From Psychrobacter immobilis (GTDB taxonomy: Bacteria; Pseudomonadota; Gammaproteobacteria; Pseudomonadales; Moraxellaceae), in the NCBI RefSeq assembly GCF_904846185.1, contig NZ_CAJGZQ010000011.1:1-64000 (forward strand): a DNA stretch of 64,000 nucleotides. The letters are read 5' to 3'. Shown piece by piece: positions 35,362 through 45,707 of the stretch. The position numbers and the translations under genes are program-made. The notes beneath the pieces were generated by a model, which was not told the origin of the DNA, did not search any database, and saw nothing but the letters and a program-made list of their open reading frames with translations. Position 1 is the first letter of the stretch. Each line of letters begins with the position of its first letter.

Positions 35362-36390
35362 ATGAACCTGTTTGGATTTTTATCAAATAATATCGCTATC
35401 GACCTCGGTACTGCGAACACTCTCATTTTTATTCCTAATAAAGGCGTCGTACTTGACGAGCCTACGGTGGTTGCGTTACGAAGTAATCGTACACAAAACC
35501 CTACCGTTGCGGCTGTTGGTATTGATGCCAAGCAGATGCTTGGTCGTACACCTGCCAACATTACAGCGATTCGCCCATTAAAAGACGGCGTGATTGCTGA
35601 CTTTGAAGTGACGCAAAAAATGCTCAAGCATTTCATCACGAAGGTAAAAGCCAAGCGTTTTATGGCGCAGCCTAATGTGGTGGTTTGTGTGCCTTGTAAG
35701 TCTACTCTGGTTGAGCGTAAAGCGATTCGTGAAGCGGTATCTTCAGCAGGTGCGAGTAAAGTACTATTGTTAGAAGAGCCAATGGCTGCTGCCATCGGTG
35801 CTGGCTTGCCAGTTCATGAAGCCAGCGGTTCGATGGTGGTTGATATTGGTGGCGGCACGACGGAGATTGCCGTTATCGCGTTATCTGGTTGCGTTTATGC
35901 TGAGTCGATTCGTATCGGTGGCGATATGTTTGATGACGCGATTATCACCCACGTACGCCGTACCCATGGTTGTGTGATTGGTGAGACGACAGCTGAGCGT
36001 ATTAAGCACGAAGTTGGCTCTGCTTTGAATGAAGACAGTCAGCTAGAAGTCGAAGTTCGCGGTCGTAGCATGGCAGAAGGCGTGCCAAAAACCTTTACTG
36101 TCAACTCAGAAGAAGTACAAAAAGCCCTGAGTGATCCGCTGAGCGGTATCGTTAGTGCAGTGAAAGCTGCACTTGAGCAGACGCCACCTGAGCTGTCATC
36201 AGATATCGCAGAGCGTGGTATTGTCTTGACGGGCGGCGGTGCGCTGTTACGTGATTTGGACAAATTGATTTCAAGAGAGACAGGTCTACCTGTGACCGTT
36301 GCAGAAGATCCGCTGACTTGTGTTAGCCGCGGCGGTGGTATTGCGCTTGACTTTATCAATAACAAAAGCTTGAACATGATTTTTGTTTAG
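35362..36390 (+). CDS. mreB: Rod-shape actin homolog MreB
   Basis: Actin-like ATPase that polymerises at the inner membrane and directs lateral wall growth. 342 residues. N-terminal amphipathic membrane helix [10 protein letters not shown], phosphate 1 loop 'AIDLGTANT', phosphate 2 '[16 protein letters not shown]', adenosine motif '[18 protein letters not shown]', and [14 protein letters not shown]. Followed by mreC and mreD in the conserved order, after a hairpin. Confidence 0.97.
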   Translation: MNLFGFLSNNIAIDLGTANTLIFIPNKGVVLDEPTVVALRSNRTQNPTVAAVGIDAKQMLGRTPANITAIRPLKDGVIADFEVTQKMLKHFITKVKAKRFMAQPNVVVCVPCKSTLVERKAIREAVSSAGASKVLLLEEPMAAAIGAGLPVHEASGSMVVDIGGGTTEIAVIALSGCVYAESIRIGGDMFDDAIITHVRRTHGCVIGETTAERIKHEVGSALNEDSQLEVEVRGRSMAEGVPKTFTVNSEEVQKALSDPLSGIVSAVKAALEQTPPELSSDIAERGIVLTGGGALLRDLDKLISRETGLPVTVAEDPLTCVSRGGGIALDFINNKSLNMIFV

Positions 36391-36481
36391 ATTGCTTTAG
36401 TTAAGCACTGCGGTATTGATAAATCATCTTCGTCGTGCTTGATGATAGCTTGCGTAAAAATAGTGGGTTAAAACAGTATAA

Positions 36482-36514
36482 AATTAAAGGTAGCCAGTTG
36501 CGCTGCCTTTAATT
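36482..36514. other. 13-bp hairpin between mreB and mreC
   Basis: Arms AATTAAAGGTAGC and GCTGCCTTTAATT (one wobble pair) with loop CAGTTGC. No U-tract follows, so it is not a standard terminator. It lies in the 189-base gap and could be an RNA-processing or partial-attenuation site that sets MreB above MreC. Confidence 0.5.
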
Positions 36515-36579
36515 GCATTAATCAACTAGAACCCAGTACTGGCTACTGCTTATTTTATAACTCCTGAGTTAGACGACTT

Positions 36580-37440
36580 ATGACCCCAAGTATTTTTGCG
36601 CGCCAGCCGTTAGCACTTCGTAAGACTGCCATTGTATTAATAGCAGCTCTAATACTGATGTGGTTCGATAGCAAAAATTCAGAATGGTTTAATCCAGTAC
36701 GTAGTACCAGTCATGCCGCTATGCAGCCTATTTATGAGCTGTCACTGTTACCGAGTTATGCCAAGCATTGGGCAGGTGGCAGCTTACAGTCTAAAGAAGC
36801 GCTGCGCCGCGAAAACATGCAATTGAAGTCTCAGCTTATCCATGCGCAAGCCAAGTTACAGCAGCAAGATTATATTTTGGCACAAAATGCGCGCCTGCAA
36901 GGTATTTTATCAACGACCAAGCCTGAACAATTTGATCTTAATTTGGCACAGGTAATCGGTACAGACACCAACTTACTCAGACAAATCGTGGTGCTCAATA
37001 AAGGTGTTCAAGACGGGGTTCAAGTTGGACAGACAGTGATTGATGAAGACGGTATTTTAGGGCAGATTATTAATGTCTATCCCAATACCAGTCGCCTACT
37101 ATTGATTACTGATGAGCAGCAATCGGTTGCAGTTACAGTCAAGCGCACAGGTCAACGCGCTATCGTGACAGGGCAAGGTATACCAACCTCATTAAGCCTT
37201 GATTATGTGTTCAAAACCTCAGACGTGCGTGTGGGTGATGAGCTGGTGTCATCAGGATTGGGTGGGCGTATTCCAGCAGGGTATCGTGTCGGGCGTATCG
37301 CCCATATTAAAGATACTCAAGCCGATAACTTTAGAAGTATAGAAGTGACCCCAGCGGCGAACTTTATCGATAATGCATATGTATTAGTCCTGCAAGATAA
37401 GCTGGTGAATAAAAATAATATTACCCTTAATGAGCGCTAA
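36580..37440 (+). CDS. mreC: Rod-shape determining protein MreC
   Basis: Bitopic periplasmic scaffold of the elongasome; 286 residues. Membrane segment ~14-32 (KTAIVLIAALILMWF), coiled coil ~65-105 (SKEALRRENMQLKSQLIHAQ), then the two six-stranded barrel domains (KGVQDGVQVGQTVIDEDGIL, 'RVGDELVSSGLGGRIPAGYR'). Its stop region overlaps a small ORF that runs to mreD. Confidence 0.96.
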   Translation: MTPSIFARQPLALRKTAIVLIAALILMWFDSKNSEWFNPVRSTSHAAMQPIYELSLLPSYAKHWAGGSLQSKEALRRENMQLKSQLIHAQAKLQQQDYILAQNARLQGILSTTKPEQFDLNLAQVIGTDTNLLRQIVVLNKGVQDGVQVGQTVIDEDGILGQIINVYPNTSRLLLITDEQQSVAVTVKRTGQRAIVTGQGIPTSLSLDYVFKTSDVRVGDELVSSGLGGRIPAGYRVGRIAHIKDTQADNFRSIEVTPAANFIDNAYVLVLQDKLVNKNNITLNER

Positions 37441-37615
37441 GAAGTTAGGCGCTCAATACGTAAGCACCAATCAGATAATGGCTGGCATCTATTTATTAAC
37501 TGGTCTGTTTGTCGATACATTTTTAGCCATGGTTTTTACCCCATCAATGCCCACTCATGCTTTAACAGCAGCCATCAATACATTCGTTAAGGTAAGTACC
37601 CATGTCGTATCCTGA
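37430..37615 (+). CDS. Possible small membrane protein bridging mreC and mreD (61 aa)
   Basis: An ORF that starts with ATGA inside the mreC end (11-base overlap) and ends 14 bases inside mreD, exactly filling a gap that is usually near zero. Residues ~15-37 (IMAGIYLLTGLFVDTFLAMV) form one membrane segment. It has no Shine-Dalgarno; translation would depend on coupling to mreC. It could equally be chance, since the gap is short. No homolog recognised. Confidence 0.35.
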   Translation: MSAKKLGAQYVSTNQIMAGIYLLTGLFVDTFLAMVFTPSMPTHALTAAINTFVKVSTHVVS

Positions 37616-38087
37616 TTCTGAGAATGCAACGGTACTACTGATTGCTACCATCATTCTAAGTTTTGTTATTGCGTCATCGCTTAATGTCTATCCGTTAAGT
37701 CCTAGTATGGCTACCTTACGCCCTATGGTCATGATCATGGTGCTGATTTTTTGGTTATTATTTCAGCCACGCTATGTTGGTATTTTTACAGCATTTACCA
37801 TCGGTCTCATTGCTGACTTACTCATGGATACCCATTTGGGACAGCAAGCCTTTGCCGCCGTGGCAGTCGCCTTCTTCATAAAAATAACCAGTATTTATAT
37901 TAGGCAACTAAATACCATCAGTGCATGGTTATTAGCGAGCTTAGGATTGGTTGTTTTTCAATTATGTTTATGGATATTGCAGATGTTTATCCAAAATGTC
38001 TTTGTCGCACAATCTGCCTTATCACTGTTGATGAGTATCATCAGCTGGCCATTGGTACTACTGGCTTTGCGTAAATTTGCGTCATAA
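37602..38087 (+). CDS. mreD: Rod-shape determining protein MreD
   Basis: Multi-pass inner-membrane elongasome component; 161 residues with five or six hydrophobic segments (~10-30, 42-58, 62-82, 85-105, 108-130 and 135-155). 'GLIADLLMDTHLGQQAF' is the family motif. AAGGTAAG lies before ATG 37602. Identity is secured by its place after mreC. Confidence 0.93.
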   Translation: MSYPDSENATVLLIATIILSFVIASSLNVYPLSPSMATLRPMVMIMVLIFWLLFQPRYVGIFTAFTIGLIADLLMDTHLGQQAFAAVAVAFFIKITSIYIRQLNTISAWLLASLGLVVFQLCLWILQMFIQNVFVAQSALSLLMSIISWPLVLLALRKFAS

Positions 38088-38218
38088 GAAAAATTCTGCT
38101 GATAACCAATAAGATTTTAGCGCTGGTGTTTATTAATCCTGACTAACTAATATTAATGCACTAAGAGGCAGCAGTTTTCGGTAGTAGGCAGATAAATTCA
38201 GATATAAAGAGAGTAGCG

Positions 38219-38884
38219 ATGGATATTATTTTAGCTTCTGGTTCGCCGCGCCGTCGTGAGCTGTTAGAAAGAGCACAACTAGAATTTAGTACATTGAGTG
38301 TAGATGTTGATGAAACACAGCATGATGAGGAGTCACCCACAGACTATATCGAGCGCATGGTCGCCACTAAAGCTGAGGCTGCCATACAGCAACTAGCATC
38401 ACGCTTGAAAACGGATAAAAGCTGTTTTTCTGACTCACTTATCATTTTAACGTCTGATACCATCGGTGTGCTGGCAGATGGTCAAACAGTTCTGGTCAAG
38501 CCAGTCGATCGTGAGCACGCTTATAGCATGTGGCAACAGATGTCTGATAATGTCCATGAAGTATGGACAGCGGTTCAAGCAACTTATATATCATTATCTT
38601 CTAAAGTGGCTAACAGCTCAACTCATGAGCCAGTATTTCAAATCATTAATCAGCAACGAATCACTGAGCGTACCGAAGTGACCTTTATAGCGCTCACTGC
38701 GGAGATGATGAGTAACTATTGGGAAAGTGGCGAGCCTGCTGATAAAGCGGGTGGTTATGGTATACAAGGCTTAGGTGCTATTTGGGTCAGCCGTATCAAT
38801 GGTAGCTATACCAATGTCGTGGGTTTACCACTTCCACAAACGCTGGCGTTAATTAAAAACGTCACGGATATTGGTATCAAGTAA
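38219..38884 (+). CDS. maf: Maf family nucleoside triphosphate pyrophosphatase
   Basis: House-cleaning pyrophosphatase hydrolysing (d)TTP/UTP or modified NTPs. 221 residues. N-terminal ASGSPRRRELLERA, 'VDVDETQ', 'YIERMVATKAEAA', 'ILTSDTI' and 'ESGEPADKAGGYGIQGLGAI' are conserved Maf segments. The middle has an ~18-residue insertion (about 120-145). Lies between mreD and rng, a common gamma-proteobacterial order (mreBCD-maf-rng). Confidence 0.95.
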   Translation: MDIILASGSPRRRELLERAQLEFSTLSVDVDETQHDEESPTDYIERMVATKAEAAIQQLASRLKTDKSCFSDSLIILTSDTIGVLADGQTVLVKPVDREHAYSMWQQMSDNVHEVWTAVQATYISLSSKVANSSTHEPVFQIINQQRITERTEVTFIALTAEMMSNYWESGEPADKAGGYGIQGLGAIWVSRINGSYTNVVGLPLPQTLALIKNVTDIGIK

Positions 38885-39062
38885 AATACGAGACAGAACC
38901 TGATGGAGATTATTGGTCTCTCAGAGATTGGTTGTCACTCTAACCTGCTGCACATAATAACACGCTAGAGTAATGGGCGAGAGCCAGCTGCATTTGTTAC
39001 ACTATAAAGATAATAGACGATGAACGTCTAACAAGAAAGCTGAGAGATAAGAGAAAAACATT

Positions 39063-40673
39063 ATGTCCGAAGAGCTGCTGATTAATATTAGTCCAATGGA
39101 ATCCCGTGTCGCAGTTTTAGACAATGGCATCTTGGGCGAAATTTATATTGAACGTCATCATAAATTGGGTCTGGTCGGCAATATCTATCTGGGTACAGTC
39201 GTACGCGTTTTACCTGGTATGCAGGCAGCATTCGTTGATATCGGGCAGTCGCGGACAGCATTTTTACATGTCAATGATATGCAGCGTGAGCCGCGTCCAG
39301 TAGCAGAAAATAAAAGTAAAGCGGCTGACAATAGCGATAAAAACTCGGATAGCAATATAGAAGATGCTGTGGTAGAAAATAGTACTGATAACTTGGCTGT
39401 CACGCCACCGGTGATTAGTATACAAAATACCGAAGTCATCCCTGTTTCTAAAACGTTGATTCAACATCGCTTGCATGAAAGCCAACGTATTTTAGTGCAA
39501 GTAACCAAAGATCAGTTGGGCAGTAAAGGCGCTCGCTTGACCACCAATATATCCTTGCCATCTCGCTATTTGGTGTATCTGCCCTCAAGCGAACACATTG
39601 GTATCTCTCAGCGCATTGATGGGGAAGAGGAGCGCACCCGTCTTAAAACTGAGTTGTCTAGTTTGATGCAAACGGTCAATCTAAAAGGCGGTCTCATCGC
39701 TCGTACCGCTGCTGAACGTGTCCCTGTCGATAAGCTTGAAGAAGACATTTATTATCTATTGCAACTGTGGCGTACCATCTGCGCGCGTCGCCAAGAGATG
39801 AAACAACATCAAAGTTCTGAGCTTATTTATCAAGAGCTATCATTACCGCTGCGCTCTATCCGTGATTTGGTACACGCGGATACCGAGAAAGTCATCATTG
39901 ATAATGCACAAATTTACGCACAAGTCAGATCCTTTGCCAAAGAGTTTGTGCCTTTTGTCTATGACCGCATTGTACATTATACCGCTGAGCCATCCTTGTT
40001 TGATGTCCATCGTGTCGAAGATGATTTGCGTGATGCTTTAAAACGCCGCGTAGATTTAAAATCAGGTGGCTATCTCATTATCGACCAAACAGAAGCGATG
40101 ACCACGATCGATGTCAATACGGGATCATTCGTAGGCGGGCGTTCGTTAGAAGATACGGTTTATAAGACCAATCTTGAGGCAACTCATGCAATCGCCCGTC
40201 AGCTGCGTTTGCGTAATCTAGGCGGTATTATCATCCTAGACTTTATTGACATGCTTGAACAGCAGCATAAAGATGATGTATTAGAGAGTCTGCAATCACA
40301 GCTAGTACAAGACTATGCCAAAACTAAGATTACTCAGGTCAGTGAGCTTGGGTTAGTAGAGATGACGCGTAAACGTACGCGTGAGTCGCTCGGACAGCAG
40401 CTATGTGAGCCGTGCTCGACCTGTCAAGGACGCGGCTTTGTCAAAACGGCTGAGACAGTGTGCTTTGAGATATTCCGTGAAATCATGCGTTGTGCTCGTA
40501 CTTATAACTCTCCCAAGAAATTTACGGTCGTTGCCCATGCCGCAGTGATTGATTTACTTCTCACTTCAGAGTCAGACACGGTGGCAGATTTAGAGTATTT
40601 ACTTGGTAGAGTGATTACCTTTGATGTCGAAAATCTCTATACTCAAGAGCAATATGACATTGTTTTGGATTAA
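39063..40673 (+). CDS. rng: Ribonuclease G
   Basis: Endoribonuclease for 16S 5'-end maturation and mRNA decay; RNase E/G family, 536 residues. S1 domain at ~35-175, interrupted by an Asp/Asn/Ser-rich insertion (~80-125) absent from the 489-residue E. coli protein. 5'-sensor/RNase H-like and DNase I-like catalytic domain ('TIDVNTGSFVGGRSLEDTVY', 'LGGIIILDFIDM'). Zinc-link region CEPCSTCQGRG. Ends after a small domain; no RNase E C-terminal scaffold. Confidence 0.95.
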   Translation: MSEELLINISPMESRVAVLDNGILGEIYIERHHKLGLVGNIYLGTVVRVLPGMQAAFVDIGQSRTAFLHVNDMQREPRPVAENKSKAADNSDKNSDSNIEDAVVENSTDNLAVTPPVISIQNTEVIPVSKTLIQHRLHESQRILVQVTKDQLGSKGARLTTNISLPSRYLVYLPSSEHIGISQRIDGEEERTRLKTELSSLMQTVNLKGGLIARTAAERVPVDKLEEDIYYLLQLWRTICARRQEMKQHQSSELIYQELSLPLRSIRDLVHADTEKVIIDNAQIYAQVRSFAKEFVPFVYDRIVHYTAEPSLFDVHRVEDDLRDALKRRVDLKSGGYLIIDQTEAMTTIDVNTGSFVGGRSLEDTVYKTNLEATHAIARQLRLRNLGGIIILDFIDMLEQQHKDDVLESLQSQLVQDYAKTKITQVSELGLVEMTRKRTRESLGQQLCEPCSTCQGRGFVKTAETVCFEIFREIMRCARTYNSPKKFTVVAHAAVIDLLLTSESDTVADLEYLLGRVITFDVENLYTQEQYDIVLD

Positions 40674-40782
40674 CGGTTCTAGATGGATTTTTCATAGCTT
40701 TAGATTAACAGTGCATAGTTACCAATTCATATAAGCGTGATTATTAAGCACAGATACGGTTGTTTACATATTACTGTTTATA

Positions 40783-40845
40783 AAGGGTAATATCATAAGT
40801 CGCTACAGATATTACCCTTGCAATGACTGAAATACTATGTATAAT
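40783..40845 (+). promoter_or_regulatory. Perfect 12-bp palindrome overlapping a candidate S10-operon promoter
   Basis: AAGGGTAATATC (40783-40794) and GATATTACCCTT (40808-40819) are exact complements around a 13-base centre. The right arm overlaps TTGCAA (40818-40823), a -35 candidate 16 bases before TATAAT (40840-40845). A second TATAAT lies at 40948-40953. The stem has no U-tract, so it is either an operator or a poor rng terminator. Confidence 0.5.
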
Positions 40846-41128
40846 ATACACCACTGAATTATATATGCGCCGCCAATCAAACAGCGGGCGCTATGACAGC
40901 TAGAGCATCGTTTCTAGCACTATTTCATTATGCCTTTGCTGACATCCTATAATGGAAGGGTCGGCGGGGCTTTAAACTATTTTGCTTTTGGCACGCTACA
41001 AGTTCGGATAAAGAACTCATTCTGGTTAAGAACAGAAGGCCGCTTTAAGTGAATATTTAACCAAACGGCTTTTGATCATATCTTTGCAAAGCAAAAATGA
41101 CAAAAGCACATATTAGGAGCTTGCTGGC
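40846..41128 (+). other. Probable S10 operon leader
   Basis: This stretch before rpsJ has no ORF and can fold: TGGTTAA near 41024 can pair with TTAACCA near 41060, and GCCG with CGGC around the same stem. In E. coli L4 represses the operon through such a leader. Whether L4 acts here is inference; the fold does not obviously match the E. coli one. Confidence 0.35.
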
Positions 41129-41440
41129 ATGGCTAACCAGAGAATCCGTATCCGTCTTAAGTCTTTTGATCATCGTCTGATTGATCAATCTGCACAAGAG
41201 ATTGTTGATACTGCAAAGCGCACCGGTGCGCAAGTTTGTGGTCCTGTACCGTTGCCGACTCGCATTGAGCGCTTCAACGTTCTAACTTCACCACACGTAA
41301 ACAAAGACGCTCGTGATCAGTACGAAATCCGTACTCATAAGCGTATGGTTGACATCGTTCAACCTACCGACAAAACTGTGGATGCGCTAATGAAGCTTGA
41401 CTTGGCGGCGGGTGTTGACGTTCAAATTGCTTTGGGTTAA
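41129..41440 (+). CDS. rpsJ: 30S ribosomal protein S10
   Basis: 103 residues; also the transcription elongation factor NusE, binding NusB and NusG. Pattern [20 protein letters not shown] and [19 protein letters not shown] is diagnostic. First gene of the S10 operon; AGGAGC lies upstream of ATG 41129. Confidence 0.98.
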   Translation: MANQRIRIRLKSFDHRLIDQSAQEIVDTAKRTGAQVCGPVPLPTRIERFNVLTSPHVNKDARDQYEIRTHKRMVDIVQPTDKTVDALMKLDLAAGVDVQIALG

Positions 41441-41488
41441 TGCACATAAACACCCAACCCATTAATATAAGATATAAAGAGGTCTAAA

Positions 41489-42127
41489 ATGGCGATCGGT
41501 TTAGTCGGTAAAAAATGCGGCATGACCCGTGTCTTCACTGAAGCAGGCGCATCTATCCCTGTAACAGTGGTTGAGATCAGTGCTAATCGCATTACTCAAG
41601 TAAAAAATACTGATGTAGATGGCTATCAAGCCATCCAAGTTACCACAGGTACCCGTCGTGACAGCCGCGTAGCAGCAGCTCAAAAAGGTCACTTCGCTAA
41701 AGCTGGCGTTGCCGCTGGTCGTGGTGTTTGGGAATTTCGTGCCAATGATAGCGATCTTGAAGGTCGTGAAATTGGTGGTGAGATCCTAGCTGACTTGTTC
41801 GAACAAGGTCAGATGGTTGATGTCACAGGTAACAGTAAAGGTAAAGGCTTTCAAGGCGGCGTGAAGCGTCACAACTTCAGCATGCAAGATGCCACTCATG
41901 GTAACTCAGTATCTCACCGTGCCATTGGTTCAACTGGTCAAAACCAGTCACCAGGTAAAGTCTTCAAAGGCAAAAAAATGCCAGGTCAGATGGGTAACAA
42001 ACGCGTTACCGTTCAGGGCCTAGAAGTGATATCGGTTGATGTTGAAAAAGGGTTACTTGTCATCAAGGGTGCTATCCCAGGTGCCACCGGTGGCGATGTC
42101 ATCGTACGTCCGTCAGTCAAAGCCTAA
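41489..42127 (+). CDS. rplC: 50S ribosomal protein L3
   Basis: 212 residues; nucleates 50S assembly near the peptidyl-transferase centre. '[18 protein letters not shown]', '[15 protein letters not shown]', and '[20 protein letters not shown]' containing the Gln that PrmB methylates. AGAGGT precedes ATG 41489. Confidence 0.98.
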   Translation: MAIGLVGKKCGMTRVFTEAGASIPVTVVEISANRITQVKNTDVDGYQAIQVTTGTRRDSRVAAAQKGHFAKAGVAAGRGVWEFRANDSDLEGREIGGEILADLFEQGQMVDVTGNSKGKGFQGGVKRHNFSMQDATHGNSVSHRAIGSTGQNQSPGKVFKGKKMPGQMGNKRVTVQGLEVISVDVEKGLLVIKGAIPGATGGDVIVRPSVKA

Positions 42128-42141
42128 GCAAGGGGATTAAC

Positions 42142-42744
42142 GTGGATTTAAAAACAGTTACAGGGGCGGCAGTTGAGCTTTCTGATACGGCTTTCGGTCG
42201 TGAATTCAACGAAGCACTAGTGCATCAAGTCGTCACCGCATATCTTGCTGGTGCTCGTCAAGGTACACGCGCTCAAAAAACCCGTGCCGAAGTTTCTGGT
42301 GGTGGCATTAAGCCATGGCGCCAAAAAGGTACTGGTCGCGCTCGTGCAGGTTCTATTCGTAGCCCAATCTGGCGTGGGGGCGGTCGTGCATTCGCGGCTA
42401 AACCACAAGATTGGTCACAGAAAGTTAACCGTAAAATGTATCGCGGTGCTATGCAGTGTATCTTAGCCGAATTGATTCGCCAAGAGCGTTTGATTTTGGT
42501 CGAAGAGCTAAGCGTTTCTGGACCTAAGACTAAAGAGTTGATTGCAAAGTTAGGTGAGTTAAATGCATCACGTGCATTAATCGTCACTAAAGAAGTTGAC
42601 GAAAACTTATACTTAGCTGCTCGCAACATCCCACATGTCAATGTACTTGATACAAGTGAAGTGGATCCAGTGAGCTTGATCGCTTTTGATAAAGTGATCA
42701 TGACAGTCGAAGCTGCGAAACAATTTGAGGAAGCACTAGCATGA
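42142..42744 (+). CDS. rplD: 50S ribosomal protein L4
   Basis: 200 residues; lines the exit tunnel with the loop [20 protein letters not shown]. In E. coli it represses its own operon. GTG start at 42142 behind AGGGG. Overlaps rplW by 4 bases (ATGA). Confidence 0.98.
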   Translation: MDLKTVTGAAVELSDTAFGREFNEALVHQVVTAYLAGARQGTRAQKTRAEVSGGGIKPWRQKGTGRARAGSIRSPIWRGGGRAFAAKPQDWSQKVNRKMYRGAMQCILAELIRQERLILVEELSVSGPKTKELIAKLGELNASRALIVTKEVDENLYLAARNIPHVNVLDTSEVDPVSLIAFDKVIMTVEAAKQFEEALA

Positions 42745-43091
42745 ATAACGCAAGACTTTATCAGATCCTAAGAGGACCTGTATTCTCAGAGAAATCTCAA
42801 ATGCTTGGCGACTCACTTGGTGTGCAGGTATTTAAAATTGACTCTAACGCTACTAAGCTTGAAGTCAAAAAAGCGGTTGAGATGATGTTTGAAGGTGTTG
42901 AAGTTTTAAAAGTAAACACTTTGAATGTTAAAGGTAAGACAAAGCGTTTTGGTAAAAGTATCGGCCGTCGTAATGACTACAAAAAAGCCTACGTTACCTT
43001 AAAAGCTGGTCAAGATGTACAAATGGCTGATGCTGGTGAAGAGGTCGCGAATACGACTGCTTCTACTAGTGAAACAGCGAACAACGAATAA
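42741..43091 (+). CDS. rplW: 50S ribosomal protein L23
   Basis: 116 residues; docking site for trigger factor and SRP at the tunnel exit. Conserved '[13 protein letters not shown]', '[20 protein letters not shown]', '[13 protein letters not shown]'. The last ~20 residues (acidic, then Thr/Ser/Asn-rich, ending ETANNE) extend beyond the ~100-residue E. coli protein. Confidence 0.97.
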   Translation: MNNARLYQILRGPVFSEKSQMLGDSLGVQVFKIDSNATKLEVKKAVEMMFEGVEVLKVNTLNVKGKTKRFGKSIGRRNDYKKAYVTLKAGQDVQMADAGEEVANTTASTSETANNE

Positions 43092-43102
43092 GGATTACAC
43101 TC

Positions 43103-43930
43103 ATGCCTATCGTAAAAGCAAAGCCAACATCACCAGGCCGTCGTTTTGTTGAAAAAGTGGTGCATCCACACCTTTATAAAGGTCGTCCGTTTGCAGCGCT
43201 TCTCGAATCAAAAAGTAAAACTGGTGGTCGTAACAATAATGGTCGCATAACGACTCGTCATATTGGCGGTGGTCATAAGCAGCATTATCGTATTATCGAT
43301 TTCAAACGTACTAAAGACAATATCCCAGCCACGGTAGAGCGTATTGAATACGATCCTAACCGTACTGCGCACATTGCTTTACTTAAGTACGCTGATGGCG
43401 AACGTCGCTATATCATTGCTGCTAAAAAACAAGCAGTTGGCGATACAGTAATGTCAGGTGAGCTATCACCAATTCGTCCAGGTAACTGTTTACCGCTGAA
43501 AAATATCCCATTGGGTACTGTGATCCATAATATCGAACTTAAAATCGGTAAAGGCGCACAGATGGCTCGTTCTGCGGGTGCCAGCGTTCAGTTGTTAGGT
43601 CGTGAAGGTATTTATGCTATTCTACGTATGCGCTCTGGCGAAACACGCCGTGTACACGTGAACTGCCGTGCCGTTATTGGTGAAGTTTCTAACACTGAAA
43701 ACAACTTGAAATCACTTGGTAAAGCCGGTGCTTCACGTTGGCGTGGTGTTCGTCCTTCTGTTCGTGGTGTTGCTATGAACCCGGTTGATCACCCACATGG
43801 TGGTGGTGAAGGTCGTAATAAAGGTCGCCATCCAACCAGCCCTTGGGGTCAGAAGTCTAAAGGACTTAAAACGCGTAGTAATAAGCGTACTGACAATATG
43901 ATCATCCGCCGTCGCGCCAAGAAGAAATAA
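43103..43930 (+). CDS. rplB: 50S ribosomal protein L2
   Basis: 275 residues; largest protein near the peptidyl-transferase centre, needed for subunit joining. '[19 protein letters not shown]' contains the conserved His-rich signature, and '[20 protein letters not shown]' is the N-terminal RNA-binding stretch. Confidence 0.98.
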   Translation: MPIVKAKPTSPGRRFVEKVVHPHLYKGRPFAALLESKSKTGGRNNNGRITTRHIGGGHKQHYRIIDFKRTKDNIPATVERIEYDPNRTAHIALLKYADGERRYIIAAKKQAVGDTVMSGELSPIRPGNCLPLKNIPLGTVIHNIELKIGKGAQMARSAGASVQLLGREGIYAILRMRSGETRRVHVNCRAVIGEVSNTENNLKSLGKAGASRWRGVRPSVRGVAMNPVDHPHGGGEGRNKGRHPTSPWGQKSKGLKTRSNKRTDNMIIRRRAKKK

Positions 43931-43942
43931 AGGAAGAATTTC

Positions 43943-44218
43943 ATGCCTCGTTCATTGAAAAAAGGTCCATTCATAGACGCGCATTTGTTTGCCAAAGTTG
44001 AGAATGCATTAGACACCAACTCACGCAAGCCAATTAAGACTTGGTCGCGCCGCTCGATGATCCTACCACAAATGGTTGGCTTAACCTTGTCTGTTCACAA
44101 TGGCCGTACTCATGTACCGGTTATCGTGAGTGAACAGATGGTTGGTCATAAACTAGGTGAATTTGCCCCGACTCGTACGTATCGTGGTCATGGCATTGAC
44201 AAAAAAGCTAAGAGATAA
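43943..44218 (+). CDS. rpsS: 30S ribosomal protein S19
   Basis: 91 residues; forms the S13-S19 pair in the 30S head. [20 protein letters not shown] and '[20 protein letters not shown]' are standard. Confidence 0.98.
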   Translation: MPRSLKKGPFIDAHLFAKVENALDTNSRKPIKTWSRRSMILPQMVGLTLSVHNGRTHVPVIVSEQMVGHKLGEFAPTRTYRGHGIDKKAKR

Positions 44219-44228
44219 GGTGCTTACC

Positions 44229-44558
44229 ATGGAAGTAACTGCAAAATTACGCGGTGCCGCCATATCGGCACAAAAAGTTAGACTCGTTGCCGATGAAGTT
44301 CGTGGCAAATCTATCGAGCGTGCTTTGGATATCCTAACGTATAGTAATAAAAAAGGCGCTGTGTTTGTTAAGAAATGTCTTAACTCAGCCATCGCCAATG
44401 CCGAACATAACAACGGTCTAGATATTGATACCCTTAAAGTATCAACCATCTACGTTGATGAAGGCATTACGCTAAAACGTATCCTACCACGTGCTAAAGG
44501 TCGCGCTGATCGTATCAGTAAGCGTACCTGTCACATCACTATAAAGGTAGGAGAATAA
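44229..44558 (+). CDS. rplV: 50S ribosomal protein L22
   Basis: 109 residues from ATG 44229 ([20 protein letters not shown]); the frame is open back to 44157 but that part overlaps rpsS. The beta-hairpin loop reaching the tunnel constriction ([20 protein letters not shown]) is present; changes there give macrolide resistance in other species. Confidence 0.97.
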   Translation: MEVTAKLRGAAISAQKVRLVADEVRGKSIERALDILTYSNKKGAVFVKKCLNSAIANAEHNNGLDIDTLKVSTIYVDEGITLKRILPRAKGRADRISKRTCHITIKVGE

Positions 44559-44561
44559 GTT

Positions 44562-45290
44562 ATGGGTCAAAAAGTACATCCAATCGGAATTCGTCTTGGT
44601 GTTGTAAAGAAGCATAACGCAAACTGGTATGCTAACCCTAAACAATACTCAGAATACCTAATCAACGACATTCAAGTTCGTGAATATCTGCGCAAAAAGC
44701 TTGATAGTGCTATGATTAGCAAAATCATGATTGAGCGTCCTACCGGTGCTGCTAAGATTACCATCGCCACTGCGCGTCCTGGTATTGTTATCGGTAAGAA
44801 AGGCGAAGACATTGAAAGACTTCAAAAAGAATTGACCAAAATTATGGGCGTACCTGCTCAGGTCAACATTGAAGAAATCACCTCGCCTGATCTTGATGCT
44901 CATTTAGTAGCGGAAGGTATCGCAAGTCAGCTTGAGCGTCGTGTTATGTTCCGCCGTGCTATGAAGCGCGCCGTACAGAACAGTATGCGTTCTGGTGCTA
45001 AAGGTATTAAAGTTGAGCTGTCTGGCCGTCTTGGCGGTGCTGAGATTGCTCGTACTGAATGGTACCGTGAAGGTCGTGTGCCATTGCATACACTACGCGC
45101 TGATATCGACTATTCGTCAGTACGTGCGGAAACTACTTACGGCACCATCGGTGTAAAAGTTTGGATCTTCCGTGGCGAAATCCTTGACGGTATGAACAGT
45201 GTATACAATCCCGTTAAAGAAGAGCAGACTCGTGCGCCAAAACGCCGTGGTCGTGGAAACGGAAACCGTCGAAACACAGACAGAGGTTAA
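44562..45290 (+). CDS. rpsC: 30S ribosomal protein S3
   Basis: 242 residues; mRNA entry-site helicase activity with S4. KH domain with [18 protein letters not shown], and conserved '[20 protein letters not shown]'. Basic C-terminal tail ([19 protein letters not shown]). Confidence 0.98.
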   Translation: MGQKVHPIGIRLGVVKKHNANWYANPKQYSEYLINDIQVREYLRKKLDSAMISKIMIERPTGAAKITIATARPGIVIGKKGEDIERLQKELTKIMGVPAQVNIEEITSPDLDAHLVAEGIASQLERRVMFRRAMKRAVQNSMRSGAKGIKVELSGRLGGAEIARTEWYREGRVPLHTLRADIDYSSVRAETTYGTIGVKVWIFRGEILDGMNSVYNPVKEEQTRAPKRRGRGNGNRRNTDRG

Positions 45291-45293
45291 ACT

Positions 45294-45707
45294 ATGTTAC
45301 AGCCAAAACGTACCAAGTTTCGTAAAATGCACAAAGGTCGTAACACTGGGCTAGCTCATCGTGGAAGCACCGTTGCATTCGGACAAATTGGTCTAAAATC
45401 GTTGACTCGTGGTCGTATGACTGCCCGTCAAATTGAAGCAGCACGTCGTACCATCACTCGTAAAATTAAGCGTGGTGGTAAGATTTGGATTCGTGTATTC
45501 CCAGACAAACCAATTACCAATAAACCACTAGAAGTACGTATGGGTAAAGGTAAAGGTCCTGTAGAATATTGGGTATGCGAAATCAAACCTGGTAAAGTGC
45601 TATATGAACTCGAAGGGGTTTCAGAAGAACTTGCTCGCGAAGCGTTTACGCTTGCTGCAGCAAAACTGCCCTTTAAAACTACCATTGTTAAGCGGACGAT
45701 AATGTAA
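45294..45707 (+). CDS. rplP: 50S ribosomal protein L16
   Basis: 137 residues; organises the A-site tRNA elbow region. [20 protein letters not shown] and '[20 protein letters not shown]' are diagnostic, as is '[13 protein letters not shown]'. Its stop overlaps the rpmC start (TAATG). Confidence 0.98.

Noticed and set aside
35223..35795. 190-codon minus-strand frame overlapping mreB
   Set aside because: Antisense to the conserved N-terminal half of mreB; composition is shadow-like.
42273..42701. 142-codon minus-strand frame over rplD
   Set aside because: Antisense shadow of a highly expressed ribosomal gene.
44157..44228. N-terminal extension of rplV into rpsS
   Set aside because: The conserved L22 start MEVTAKLRG at 44229 is clear.
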